Positions 7,181 through 13,781 of a DNA stretch of 22,527 nt are shown piece after piece; the stretch's first letter is position 1; every line of letters starts with the position of its first letter. The translations under genes were made by a program, and so were the position numbers. The DNA is taken from assembly GCA_964454795.1 (NCBI GenBank), contig CAYVUM010000059.1, positions 1 to 22,527 of the forward strand, in the 5' to 3' direction. Under the pieces are notes generated by a model. The model was not told the DNA's origin and did no database searches. It saw only the letters and a list, made by a program, of their open reading frames with translations. The DNA is from CAYVUM01 sp964454795 (GTDB lineage: Bacteria > Pseudomonadota > Alphaproteobacteria > Rhodospirillales > Defluviicoccaceae).

Positions 7181-8119
7181 GTGTTGGGACGCACCGCCAA
7201 CGATATCTACTGGATGGCCCGCTATGTGGAGCGTGCGGAGAACATGGCCCGCTTGCTGGCCAGCACCTACCACATGTCGCTGTTGCCCCGATCGGCCGAA
7301 AACGGCGCCAACCAGTGGGCTGCACCGATGGCGCTCAGCGGCAACGGCACGAAGTTCCGGGACCGCTACGGCGACGAGATGTCGGCCGGGCACGTGCTCG
7401 CCTATACCATTCTCGACAACGATAATCCGTCCAGTATCCGTTCGTGTATCCGCCAGGCGCGCGAGAATGCCCGGGCGACCCGCACGGAACTGACGACGGA
7501 AGTCTGGGAGGCGATCAACCAGACCCACCTGGAACTGCAGGGCATCAACTATCAGAAACTGGTTGATCGGGGTTACCTTGAGTTTTTTGACTGGGTCAAG
7601 GACCGCTCCCACCTGTTCCGGGGAGCGGTTGTCGGCACCATGCGCCGCGGCAATGCCTTCAACTTCTCCCGTCTCGGCACCTTCCTTGAGCGCGCCGACA
7701 ACACCGCCCGGTTCCTCGCGATCAAGTGGGTGCTGCTGACGCCGGGAAGCAGTCGCGTCCTGGCGGTGGAGGAATACTATCGCTGGGGAGCCCTGCTGCG
7801 CGCCTTCAGCGCTTTCAAGGCCTACCGTGAGGTCTATTCGGTCATCATTGAGCCGCGCCGGGTCGCCGAACTCCTGATCTTCCGCGACGATATGCCCCGA
7901 TCTCTGTTCGCCTGCGCCGGCGAGGTGGCGACGATCCTGAAGCGCCAGCGCGGCGATGCCGCGTGTACGCGGATTGCCGTGCAGCTCTGCAACCGTCTCG
8001 AGATGAGCCGCATCGAAAGCATTCTTCGCTCTGGATTGCCCCGCTTTCTCAATGATTTCATTCACCGCAACAGCGAGCTGCATGAAGCCATCGCCGTCGA
8101 TTTCCGGTTGGTGCGATGA
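7181..8119 (+). CDS. Alpha-E domain protein (DUF403)
   Basis: This 312-residue, almost wholly helical protein belongs to the alpha-E (DUF403) family. Its two hallmark helices are WMARYVERAENMARLL near the N-terminus (Glu17, Glu20) and LGTFLERADNTARFLAIKW in the middle (Glu170, Asp173). These look like an internal duplication of the acidic motif that names the family. The biochemical role is unknown; in genomes it nearly always accompanies the circularly permuted ATP-grasp ligase and is presumed to form a complex with it. The GTG start at 7181 is favoured: it gives the standard N-terminus LGRTANDIYWMARY and has GGAGG 9 nt upstream, and it lies 4 bp after the ATP-grasp stop. Its stop overlaps the start of the next gene (ATGA), implying translational coupling. 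Confidence 0.92.
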   Translation: MLGRTANDIYWMARYVERAENMARLLASTYHMSLLPRSAENGANQWAAPMALSGNGTKFRDRYGDEMSAGHVLAYTILDNDNPSSIRSCIRQARENARATRTELTTEVWEAINQTHLELQGINYQKLVDRGYLEFFDWVKDRSHLFRGAVVGTMRRGNAFNFSRLGTFLERADNTARFLAIKWVLLTPGSSRVLAVEEYYRWGALLRAFSAFKAYREVYSVIIEPRRVAELLIFRDDMPRSLFACAGEVATILKRQRGDAACTRIAVQLCNRLEMSRIESILRSGLPRFLNDFIHRNSELHEAIAVDFRLVR

Positions 8120-8979
8120 GGGTGTGGATCGAGCGGGAGGTGCGCCGGCGGCTCGTGCAGCCGGCCCATCACACTGTCCTGGTGGTGCGATTGACCCCGC
8201 GCCGCGATCCGTCGCAGTGGGTCTCGGCCTGGTCGGTTGCGACCAGCGGCGTTGTCCACGAATGGACCGACGGATACGGCAACCTTGCCCACCTGTCCGT
8301 TCACGCCGGCCGCCACGAGGAGGTGATCGCCACCGTCAGCGGCGAGATCGAGACCGACGACACCCATGGGATTCTGCCCGCCGACGACGGGCTGCCACCG
8401 CTGATGTTCTTGCGCGAGACCCAGGCGACCCGGGTCGACGACGGCATCCGGGCGCTGGCCGCGCCGTTCGGGGAGCGCCGCGACGACGAAGGCGCGATCG
8501 CTGCGCTGCACGCGCTGATGTGGTCCCTGCACGAGACGCTGGGCGGGCTCTCGGGAGAGCGGACCGGCCTCACCACCGCCGCCGAGGTCCTGAAGCGGGG
8601 CGCGGGCACCGCCTGCGATCATGCTCACCTGTTCATCGCCGCCTGCCGGGTCCTGGCCATTCCCGCCCGCTTCGTCAGCGGCTTTCGGGTTGATGTCGGC
8701 ACGGCGCCGGGGCTTGCCGCCCACGCCTGGGCCGAGGCTTACGTGGAAGACCTCGGCTGGGTGGCGTTCGATCCGGCCCATGCGGTCTGCGCCACCGACG
8801 GTTACATCAGGCTGGCCGTGGCGATCGATTACGGCGGCGCGGCGCCGCTCCACGGCATCGACGCCGAAGCCGGTGAGGAAACGGTCACGGCGACCGTGCG
8901 GGTCGCAACGGAATCGGAACAGGAGCAGCAGCAGAGCACTTCGGGTCGCCAGACCCAGCGGCAGTCGCCCGGCCGGTGA
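8116..8979 (+). CDS. Transglutaminase-like family protein of the alpha-E cluster
   Basis: This 287-residue transglutaminase-like protein is predicted to be a cysteine peptidase or amidase rather than a crosslinker. The N-terminal 85 residues form the bacterial transglutaminase N-domain (strand-rich, VVRLTPRRDPSQ). The catalytic core follows: GTACDHAHLFIAACR (residues 164-178), IPARFVSGF, then AHAWAEAYVEDLGWVAFDP with the expected His203 and Asp219. The cysteine (Cys168) directly precedes Asp169, whereas relatives usually read G-x-C-x-D; activity is therefore in question. No signal peptide is seen, so it is cytoplasmic. The C-terminal 20 residues are Gln/Ser-rich and probably disordered. ATG 8116 overlaps the alpha-E stop. 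It closes the ATP-grasp/alpha-E/transglutaminase operon and may trim the product of the ligase. Confidence 0.9.
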   Translation: MRVWIEREVRRRLVQPAHHTVLVVRLTPRRDPSQWVSAWSVATSGVVHEWTDGYGNLAHLSVHAGRHEEVIATVSGEIETDDTHGILPADDGLPPLMFLRETQATRVDDGIRALAAPFGERRDDEGAIAALHALMWSLHETLGGLSGERTGLTTAAEVLKRGAGTACDHAHLFIAACRVLAIPARFVSGFRVDVGTAPGLAAHAWAEAYVEDLGWVAFDPAHAVCATDGYIRLAVAIDYGGAAPLHGIDAEAGEETVTATVRVATESEQEQQQSTSGRQTQRQSPGR

Positions 8980-9122
8980 GCGGCTCACCGCCGCGGCGGC
9001 GGATGGGTCGCAGCGCGGCAGTTGATTTTCGGCCCGGCGGACGCTACGAGAAAGCAAGGGCGCCGGAGAATCGCGGCTTGACGACTGCGGCCGGCCGGCA
9101 CCGGGCCGAGGATGCTGTCCTT

Positions 9123-9938
9123 ATGCCGATCAGGACCATTGCCGTTCACGTGGCCGATGACCCCTACGGCCCGAACCGGGTGCGGCTGGCGCTTGCGCTC
9201 GCGCTGCGTTTCGATGCCCACCTGGATGTGGTTTACACCTCGCCGCGCGTGGAGATGCCGGCGTCGGCGGTCGGGCGGGCAATGTCGATGGCCTATATCG
9301 AGGCCATGGCCGAGGAGCACCGGGGGCACGTCAGCGGGCTGCTCGGCGAGACCGAGACCATCTGCCAGGATTATCGCTTCTGGCAATGGCACATGGGCAA
9401 GTCCGACGTGGAAGCGACGATCGCCCGTTATGCCCACCTCTCGGACCTCTGTGTGGTCGAGCAGCCGACCCGCGAGATGGAGGAGTTGAGCTCGGCCATC
9501 CCCCTGTCCGATTTCGTCTACGTGGCAGCCGGCACCCCGTTGCTGACGGTCCCGCCCCACTGGAACAACGGCGATCTGGGGCGTCACGTCCTGATCGTCT
9601 GGAAAAACAGCGCCGAGGCCATCTCCGCCGTCCGTTCTTCCCTCGACTTTCTTGGTGGTGCCAAGACGGTTCATGTGGCGGCGGACCCGCACGACCCCCA
9701 CGCCGCCCCCCCCGGCAGCGACCTGATCGCCTTCCTCAAGCGCCACGGCGTTGCCGCCGATCTGGTCATGGCCGACCCCAGCAGCGCCAGTGAACTGATC
9801 GATGCGGCGAGGCGGCTGGACGGCGACCTGATCGTGACCGGGGCGATCGGCCATCACGGCCTGCGCGACCTGATTCTCGGCAGCACCCTCGATCATCTCC
9901 TCCGCGACGCTCCGGTCCCGGTTCTGCTGCGGCGCTGA
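9123..9938 (+). CDS. Tandem universal stress protein (UspA family)
   Basis: This 271-residue protein has two UspA domains. The first (residues 1 to about 140) starts IRTIAVHVADDP and lacks a clear nucleotide motif. The second (about 150-271) begins RHVLIVWKNSAEA and ends with the ATP-binding signature G-x2-G-x9-G-S (Gly240, Gly243, Gly253, Ser254) and the usual VPVLLRR terminus. Usp proteins bind ATP or other ligands and support survival under stress, in the cytoplasm. ATG 9123 follows GAGGA by about 10 nt; upstream in-frame codons lie in unsupported sequence. It is about 140 bp downstream of the transglutaminase gene on the same strand, so it may be read through from that operon or have its own promoter. 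It faces the antiporter gene convergently. Confidence 0.9.
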   Translation: MPIRTIAVHVADDPYGPNRVRLALALALRFDAHLDVVYTSPRVEMPASAVGRAMSMAYIEAMAEEHRGHVSGLLGETETICQDYRFWQWHMGKSDVEATIARYAHLSDLCVVEQPTREMEELSSAIPLSDFVYVAAGTPLLTVPPHWNNGDLGRHVLIVWKNSAEAISAVRSSLDFLGGAKTVHVAADPHDPHAAPPGSDLIAFLKRHGVAADLVMADPSSASELIDAARRLDGDLIVTGAIGHHGLRDLILGSTLDHLLRDAPVPVLLRR

Positions 9939-9963
9939 CGCGGCCCGGAGGCCAGTCAGGGCA

Positions 9964-9988
9964 GGGGCCCGGGAGCCGGGAGGGCCCC
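9964..9988. terminator. Possible bidirectional hairpin between convergent genes
   Basis: GGGGCCC and GGGCCCC pair perfectly over 7 bp around an 11-nt loop, 25 bp after the universal stress protein stop and about 90 bp from the antiporter stop. There is no T-tract, so intrinsic termination is only plausible. Confidence 0.35.
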
Positions 9989-10075
9989 CGAGCGTCGTGC
10001 CGGCCTTTGGCTCCTGTTCCGGCCCCTTCGCCAACTGCGCCCTCTTGCCAGCCCCGTCTGCCGCGCATCCCGGCC

Positions 10076-11536
10076 TCATAGGAAGAAGAGCAGGGTGATC
10101 AGTCCGAACAGCGGCACAAGAACCACCGCCGACCAGGCCAGATAGCCGAAAAAGCTCGGCATCCGCACTCCCGACGTCTCGGCAATGGCCTTGACCATGA
10201 AGTTGGGGGCATTGCCGATGTAGCTGTTTGCGCCCATGAACACCGCCCCGGCGGAGATGGCAGTCAGTGTCGTCTGCAAAGGCCCCATGAGCTCTTCGGC
10301 GTTACCGCCGGCAGCATTAAAGAACACCAGGTAGGTCGGAGCATTGTCAAGGAAGCTCGACAGGATCCCGGTCACCCAGAAATACATGGCGTTTACCGGC
10401 GTGCCGTTCTGACTGACGAGGCTGACCACCGGCTCGAGCGCCCCCGCGGTTCCCGCTTTGAGGATTGCGATGACCGGGATGATCGTTGCGAAGATACCGG
10501 CGAACAGCTTGGCCACTTCCAGGATCGGCGCCCAGTTGAATTCATTGGCAGCCCGGTGCTGGCGGTCGGTGAAACGCCAGGAAACCCAGGCGATCAGGAC
10601 CAGCAACACGTCTCGAGCGAGGTTCTGGAGGGTCACATCGACGTGGAACAGCGTGAATGTGATGCCGGGGTCCCAGGTGCCGCTCAGCAGCACCGCGCCG
10701 ACCACGCCGCCGAGCAGGGCGACATTGGGCCAGCCATTGAGACGGATGCGCGCCGGCTTGCGCGGGGCGTTGCGGTAAGCTGACTCTTCCTTGCGGTAAT
10801 AGTAGCTGTCGAGAAAATAAAAGAGGACGAGAAGCGGCACCACCATTACCAGCATCGGGATGAACAGGTTAACGGTCGGCCAGAAGAAATCGACGCCCTT
10901 GAGGAAGCCGAGGAACAAGGGTGGATCACCGAGTGGGGTGAGCGCACCGCCGATGTTTGAAACAAGAAAAATGAAAAAGACAATGACATGGACTTTGTAG
11001 CGCCGTTCAGCGTTGGCACGGAGTACCGGTCGGATCAGCAGCATCGAGGCGCCGGTGGTACCACTCCAGCTGGCAATCACCGTTCCGGCGAAGAGGTAAC
11101 CGGTATTGCTGGTGGGCGAACCACGGACGCTGCCCGAGAGATGGATACCGCCGGCAACGGTGAACAGGGCCAGCAGCAGGATGATGAACGGCAGATATTC
11201 GAGCAGAACCAGGTGCAACGCTTCGAACAGGGTCAATTCCCAGCCGAACATCGCCAGGAAGGGCAGTCCGACCGCAGCGGTCCAGAACGCCGAGACCTTG
11301 CCGAAATGATGTTCCCAGAAATGCGGGGCGACGAGCGGGAAAATCGCGATCGATAGCAGAATCCCAACAAAAGGGATGGCCCAGATCAGGCTCAGCTCGC
11401 TGCCGTCGAGGTGCGGCGGACCGATATGTAAAGCGTCATGACCGGCGGCTGTTCCCGCATCGCCCGCGGCGGCGGCGGCAACCGGCAGCAACGCGGCGAA
11501 AAACACCGCCGCGCCGGCGATACGACTCCTGGACAT
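10076..11536 (-). CDS. Sodium:proton antiporter, CitMHS_2/NhaD-like
   Basis: This 486-residue polytopic inner-membrane protein has about 11-12 hydrophobic helices after an N-terminal cleavable-looking signal sequence (residues 1-24). Family signatures are SNIGGALTPLGDPPLFLGF, FLDNAPTYLVFFNAAGGN and GANSYIGNAPNFMVKAIAE, typical of the ion-transporter group annotated as sodium:proton antiporters (CitMHS_2, distant from NhaD). The likely role is Na+/H+ exchange, but an organic-anion substrate cannot be excluded from sequence because the superfamily includes carboxylate carriers. ATG 11536 is supported by GGGGGAACGGGA immediately upstream. A pair of large palindromes lies in its upstream region and the MarR-type gene beyond them is on the same strand. 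Confidence 0.85.
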   Translation of the reverse strand: MSRSRIAGAAVFFAALLPVAAAAAGDAGTAAGHDALHIGPPHLDGSELSLIWAIPFVGILLSIAIFPLVAPHFWEHHFGKVSAFWTAAVGLPFLAMFGWELTLFEALHLVLLEYLPFIILLLALFTVAGGIHLSGSVRGSPTSNTGYLFAGTVIASWSGTTGASMLLIRPVLRANAERRYKVHVIVFFIFLVSNIGGALTPLGDPPLFLGFLKGVDFFWPTVNLFIPMLVMVVPLLVLFYFLDSYYYRKEESAYRNAPRKPARIRLNGWPNVALLGGVVGAVLLSGTWDPGITFTLFHVDVTLQNLARDVLLVLIAWVSWRFTDRQHRAANEFNWAPILEVAKLFAGIFATIIPVIAILKAGTAGALEPVVSLVSQNGTPVNAMYFWVTGILSSFLDNAPTYLVFFNAAGGNAEELMGPLQTTLTAISAGAVFMGANSYIGNAPNFMVKAIAETSGVRMPSFFGYLAWSAVVLVPLFGLITLLFFL

Positions 11537-11576
11537 TCCCGTTCCCCCGAAGCTTTGTTGACTGCCCGGCCATACT

Positions 11577-11638
11577 AGAGCAGATCCCGATCTGATTGAA
11601 TCGCTTTGCGATCCAATCTGATCGGGTGAATCTGCTCT
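11577..11638. repeat. 62-nt imperfect palindromic repeat, copy 1
   Basis: The element begins AGAGCAGAT and ends ATCTGCTCT. It folds into an outer 7-8 bp stem, a small asymmetric internal loop and an inner stem of about 18 pairs around a 3-nt loop. Read on the minus strand it aligns without gaps to the second element at 11652-11713, so the two are copies in opposite orientation. It lies about 40 bp upstream of the antiporter start and could act as a terminator for the upstream MarR gene, or be a dispersed repeat. Confidence 0.75.
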
Positions 11639-11651
11639 GATTCAACAGGGT

Positions 11652-11713
11652 AGAGCGGATTCACGCCTCCCAATAGCATCGCGGAGCGATCCTATTGGGA
11701 GGCGACCCGCTCT
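11652..11713. repeat. 62-nt imperfect palindromic repeat, copy 2
   Basis: The element begins AGAGCGGATTCACGCCTCCC and ends GACCCGCTCT, with the tip ATCGC-GGA-GCGAT. It has the same length and the same pairing geometry as copy 1 but many stem bases differ in a compensatory way. Only 13 bp separate the two copies. The remaining DNA to the MarR gene (11714-11835) is GC-rich and has a direct repeat, GGCCGCCGGG twice around CCCC. Confidence 0.75.
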
Positions 11714-11835
11714 AATCGGCCGATATTGCGTCTCACAACGGGGAAGGCACGGCCCGGCCGCAGCGCGCTCAGGCCGCCGGGCCCCGGCCGCCGGGTTCGG
11801 AGCAGCGCGGCCTGGCGTCGGACGGAGGCGGAGGG

Positions 11836-12309
11836 TCAGCGGTCGGTCAGATAATCGGACCAAGCCTGCTCAACCGATCGCAGCGTCGATACGGCGTCGG
11901 CGAGGCGCTCCGGCTCGATCCGCCGGTCCGGCAGCTTCCGCAACAGGCTCAGTTCGATCTCGCCGATCCGGGCGAGCACATCCAGACCCTTCTTGGTCAG
12001 GAGGAACGTCACGGTGCGGCGATCGTAGGTCGATCGCGCCGTCTCCAGATAACCCAGATCCTCGAGCTTACGGATGTGGTAGGAAACGTTGCTTGCCTGA
12101 TAATGACCCTGATCGACCAGTTCGCGCATGGTCAGGGTCTGATCGCCGATGTTGGTGAGCAGCAGCGCCTGGACCGTGTTGAGGTCGCGAATTCCATCGC
12201 GGCTCAGTTCGGCGCGGAGAACATCGAGAAAGCGCCTGTGCACCCGTTCGGCGGCACGGGTCAGGTCGAGATAGGCACGGGTTTCAGTGCTCAGGGCTAC
12301 GTCGGGCAT
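11836..12309 (-). CDS. LdtR-like MarR-family transcriptional regulator
   Basis: This 157-residue winged-helix regulator resembles LdtR, an alphaproteobacterial MarR-type protein. Matching segments are ERVHRRFLDVLRAELSRDGI, VQALLLTNIGDQTLTMREL, GHYQASNVSYHIRKLEDLGYL (recognition helix, about residues 68-88) and the wing RSTYDRRTVTFLLT. In Candidatus Liberibacter and Sinorhizobium, LdtR controls L,D-transpeptidase and osmotic-stress genes; here no such target is adjacent. ATG 12309 follows AGGGAAGAGC, a good ribosome site; longer readings upstream have no homology-like content. Its neighbours are the antiporter downstream and TRAP binding protein genes upstream, all on the same strand, so it may be autoregulated or control them. 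The family is firm and the orthology is probable. Confidence 0.85.
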   Translation of the reverse strand: MPDVALSTETRAYLDLTRAAERVHRRFLDVLRAELSRDGIRDLNTVQALLLTNIGDQTLTMRELVDQGHYQASNVSYHIRKLEDLGYLETARSTYDRRTVTFLLTKKGLDVLARIGEIELSLLRKLPDRRIEPERLADAVSTLRSVEQAWSDYLTDR

Positions 12310-12444
12310 GGCTCTTCCCTGCGGCTGTCCGGCCCTGCGCGTAAGGGGGCCGCGATGGCTGTGACCACGGCGACCGTAACGATGTGCAGTTAATAACGTC
12401 TTACGAGAGCGGGCGGGGGGATCCGGCCGGGGCGCGCCGGGCGG

Positions 12445-12491
12445 CGAACCGGACGATCCGGCAGCCGCCGCAGCACAGACCGTCCGGTTCG
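12445..12491 (-). terminator. Hairpin downstream of the first TRAP binding protein gene
   Basis: CGAACCGGACG and CGTCCGGTTCG are perfect 11-bp inverted arms around a 25-nt loop, starting about 10 bp after the stop of the TRAP binding protein gene. The position and stem strength suit transcript termination or 3'-end protection. No T-tract follows on the minus strand, so intrinsic termination is unproven. Confidence 0.5.
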
Positions 12492-12500
12492 ACAAACCGC

Positions 12501-13613
12501 TCAGCCCTTGATTGCCTCCACATACTCGAAGTCGAGCGCCCGGGCGGCAGCAAACGCCGATTCCGAAAGGTTTGTCCAGCCGACCGCATCCTTGCGGAAC
12601 TCGAGCAGGCTGTTCATCACCTTGCGGCTAAGGGGATCCTGGGAGGCGAGATCGGCCATGACCTCGCCTGACAGTTCGCCAAGACCGCGGAGCACCTCAT
12701 CGGGGAATTTCTTGAGGATAACGCCATGCTCCTCGATGAGGGTTCGCAGTGAAGAGTTGTTGCGAGCGACAAACTCGCTCAGCACCGCTTGGTTAGTCGC
12801 TTGGTTGGCCTGTTCGACGATCGCCTTCAAGTCGCTTGGCAGTGAGTCCCAGGCGTTGAGATTGATGAAGTTCTCAAGCGTAGTGCCCGGCTCGTGCCAG
12901 CCCGGGTAGTAGTAGTACTTCGCGCTCTTATAGAGGCCGAAGGCGAGGTCGTTGTACGGGCCGACCCATTCGGTGGCGTCGATCGACCCCGACTGCAACG
13001 CGGGCGGAATGTCGGCGCCCGGAAGCAGGATCACCGTGCCGCCGGCGGCCTTTACGACTTCTCCACCAAGACCGGGGATCCGCATCTTGAGCCCTTTGTA
13101 GTCCTCCAGGCTGTTGATCTCTTTGTTGAACCAGCCGCCCATCTGGGTTCCGGTATTGCCCGAAGGAAAGAACTTGCAGCCAAGCTCGCGATAGATTTCA
13201 TCGCCAAGCTCCTGACCGCCGCCATGCAGGAACCAGGCATTCTGCTCCTGCGCCGACAGGCCGAAGGGAAACGCCGCCAGATACTGGGCGGCCGGGACCT
13301 TGCCCTTCCAGTAGTAGGGGGCGCCGTGACCCATCTCCACCGTGCCGGCGGCGACCGCGTCCATGGATTCGAGCGCCGGCACGATCTCGCCGCCACCAAA
13401 CACCTTGATGGTCAGCCGCCCCTCGGAGGCCGCAGCGATGTGCTTGGCGAGCAGTTCCGCGCCGGTGCCGAGGCCGGGAAAGTTCTTCGGCCAAGTGGTG
13501 ACCATCCGCCATTCCATCCGGCCTTGTGAGATCGCCGGTGCGGGAAAGGTGGAAGCGGCAGCAGTGGCAGCGCCGGCGACAGCGCTGCCCTTGAGGAACT
13601 GGCGACGTTTCAT
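12501..13613 (-). CDS. TRAP transporter substrate-binding protein (DctP/TakP-like)
   Basis: This 370-residue periplasmic solute-binding protein of a TRAP transporter has a twin-arginine signal, MKRRQFLKG, then a hydrophobic stretch ending near APAISQG. The mature part begins WRMVTTWPKNFPGLGTGAE and includes LKMRIPGLGGEVVKAAGG, PPALQSGSIDATEWVGPYND and YYYYPGWHEPG, a pattern resembling TakP-type proteins that bind 2-oxo acids. It would hand its ligand to a DctQ/DctM membrane pair, but none is encoded in the window. ATG 13613 is preceded by GGGAG. A paralogue lies directly upstream on the same strand, about 170 bp away, with closely similar blocks. The ligand cannot be assigned from sequence; 2-oxo or other organic acids are the best guess. 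Confidence 0.92.
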   Translation of the reverse strand: MKRRQFLKGSAVAGAATAAASTFPAPAISQGRMEWRMVTTWPKNFPGLGTGAELLAKHIAAASEGRLTIKVFGGGEIVPALESMDAVAAGTVEMGHGAPYYWKGKVPAAQYLAAFPFGLSAQEQNAWFLHGGGQELGDEIYRELGCKFFPSGNTGTQMGGWFNKEINSLEDYKGLKMRIPGLGGEVVKAAGGTVILLPGADIPPALQSGSIDATEWVGPYNDLAFGLYKSAKYYYYPGWHEPGTTLENFINLNAWDSLPSDLKAIVEQANQATNQAVLSEFVARNNSSLRTLIEEHGVILKKFPDEVLRGLGELSGEVMADLASQDPLSRKVMNSLLEFRKDAVGWTNLSESAFAAARALDFEYVEAIKG

Positions 13614-13751
13614 GGTTCGACGTGCTCCCGATCTTTGGTGTTCCTTAGGACGGCGTCGTCTTCCCGGTCCCGGATCGGCCCAGGCGAAATGACAACGCCG
13701 CAACGGCTCCATGGTATTCGGCCGGCTCTCCGGCGGCAATCATCTGCACTT

Positions 13752-13778
13752 CCCGGGCGGCACGGAATTGCCGCCGGG
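13752..13778 (-). terminator. Hairpin between the two TRAP binding protein genes
   Basis: CCCGGGCGGCA and TGCCGCCGGG pair around CGGAAT with one bulged base, directly after the stop of the second TRAP binding protein gene. It could separate expression of the two paralogues or protect the upstream transcript. No T-tract is present. Confidence 0.4.
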
Positions 13779-13781
13779 CGG

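Noticed and set aside
5740..7200. 486-codon minus-strand frame opposite the ATP-grasp gene
   Set aside because: It is rich in His/Gly/Val/Ala repeats typical of an antisense shadow, with no known motif, whereas the plus strand shows clear ATP-grasp signatures.
8987..8998. CCGCCGCGGCGG palindrome after the transglutaminase gene
   Set aside because: It is loop-less and simple in sequence, so it is weak evidence for a terminator.
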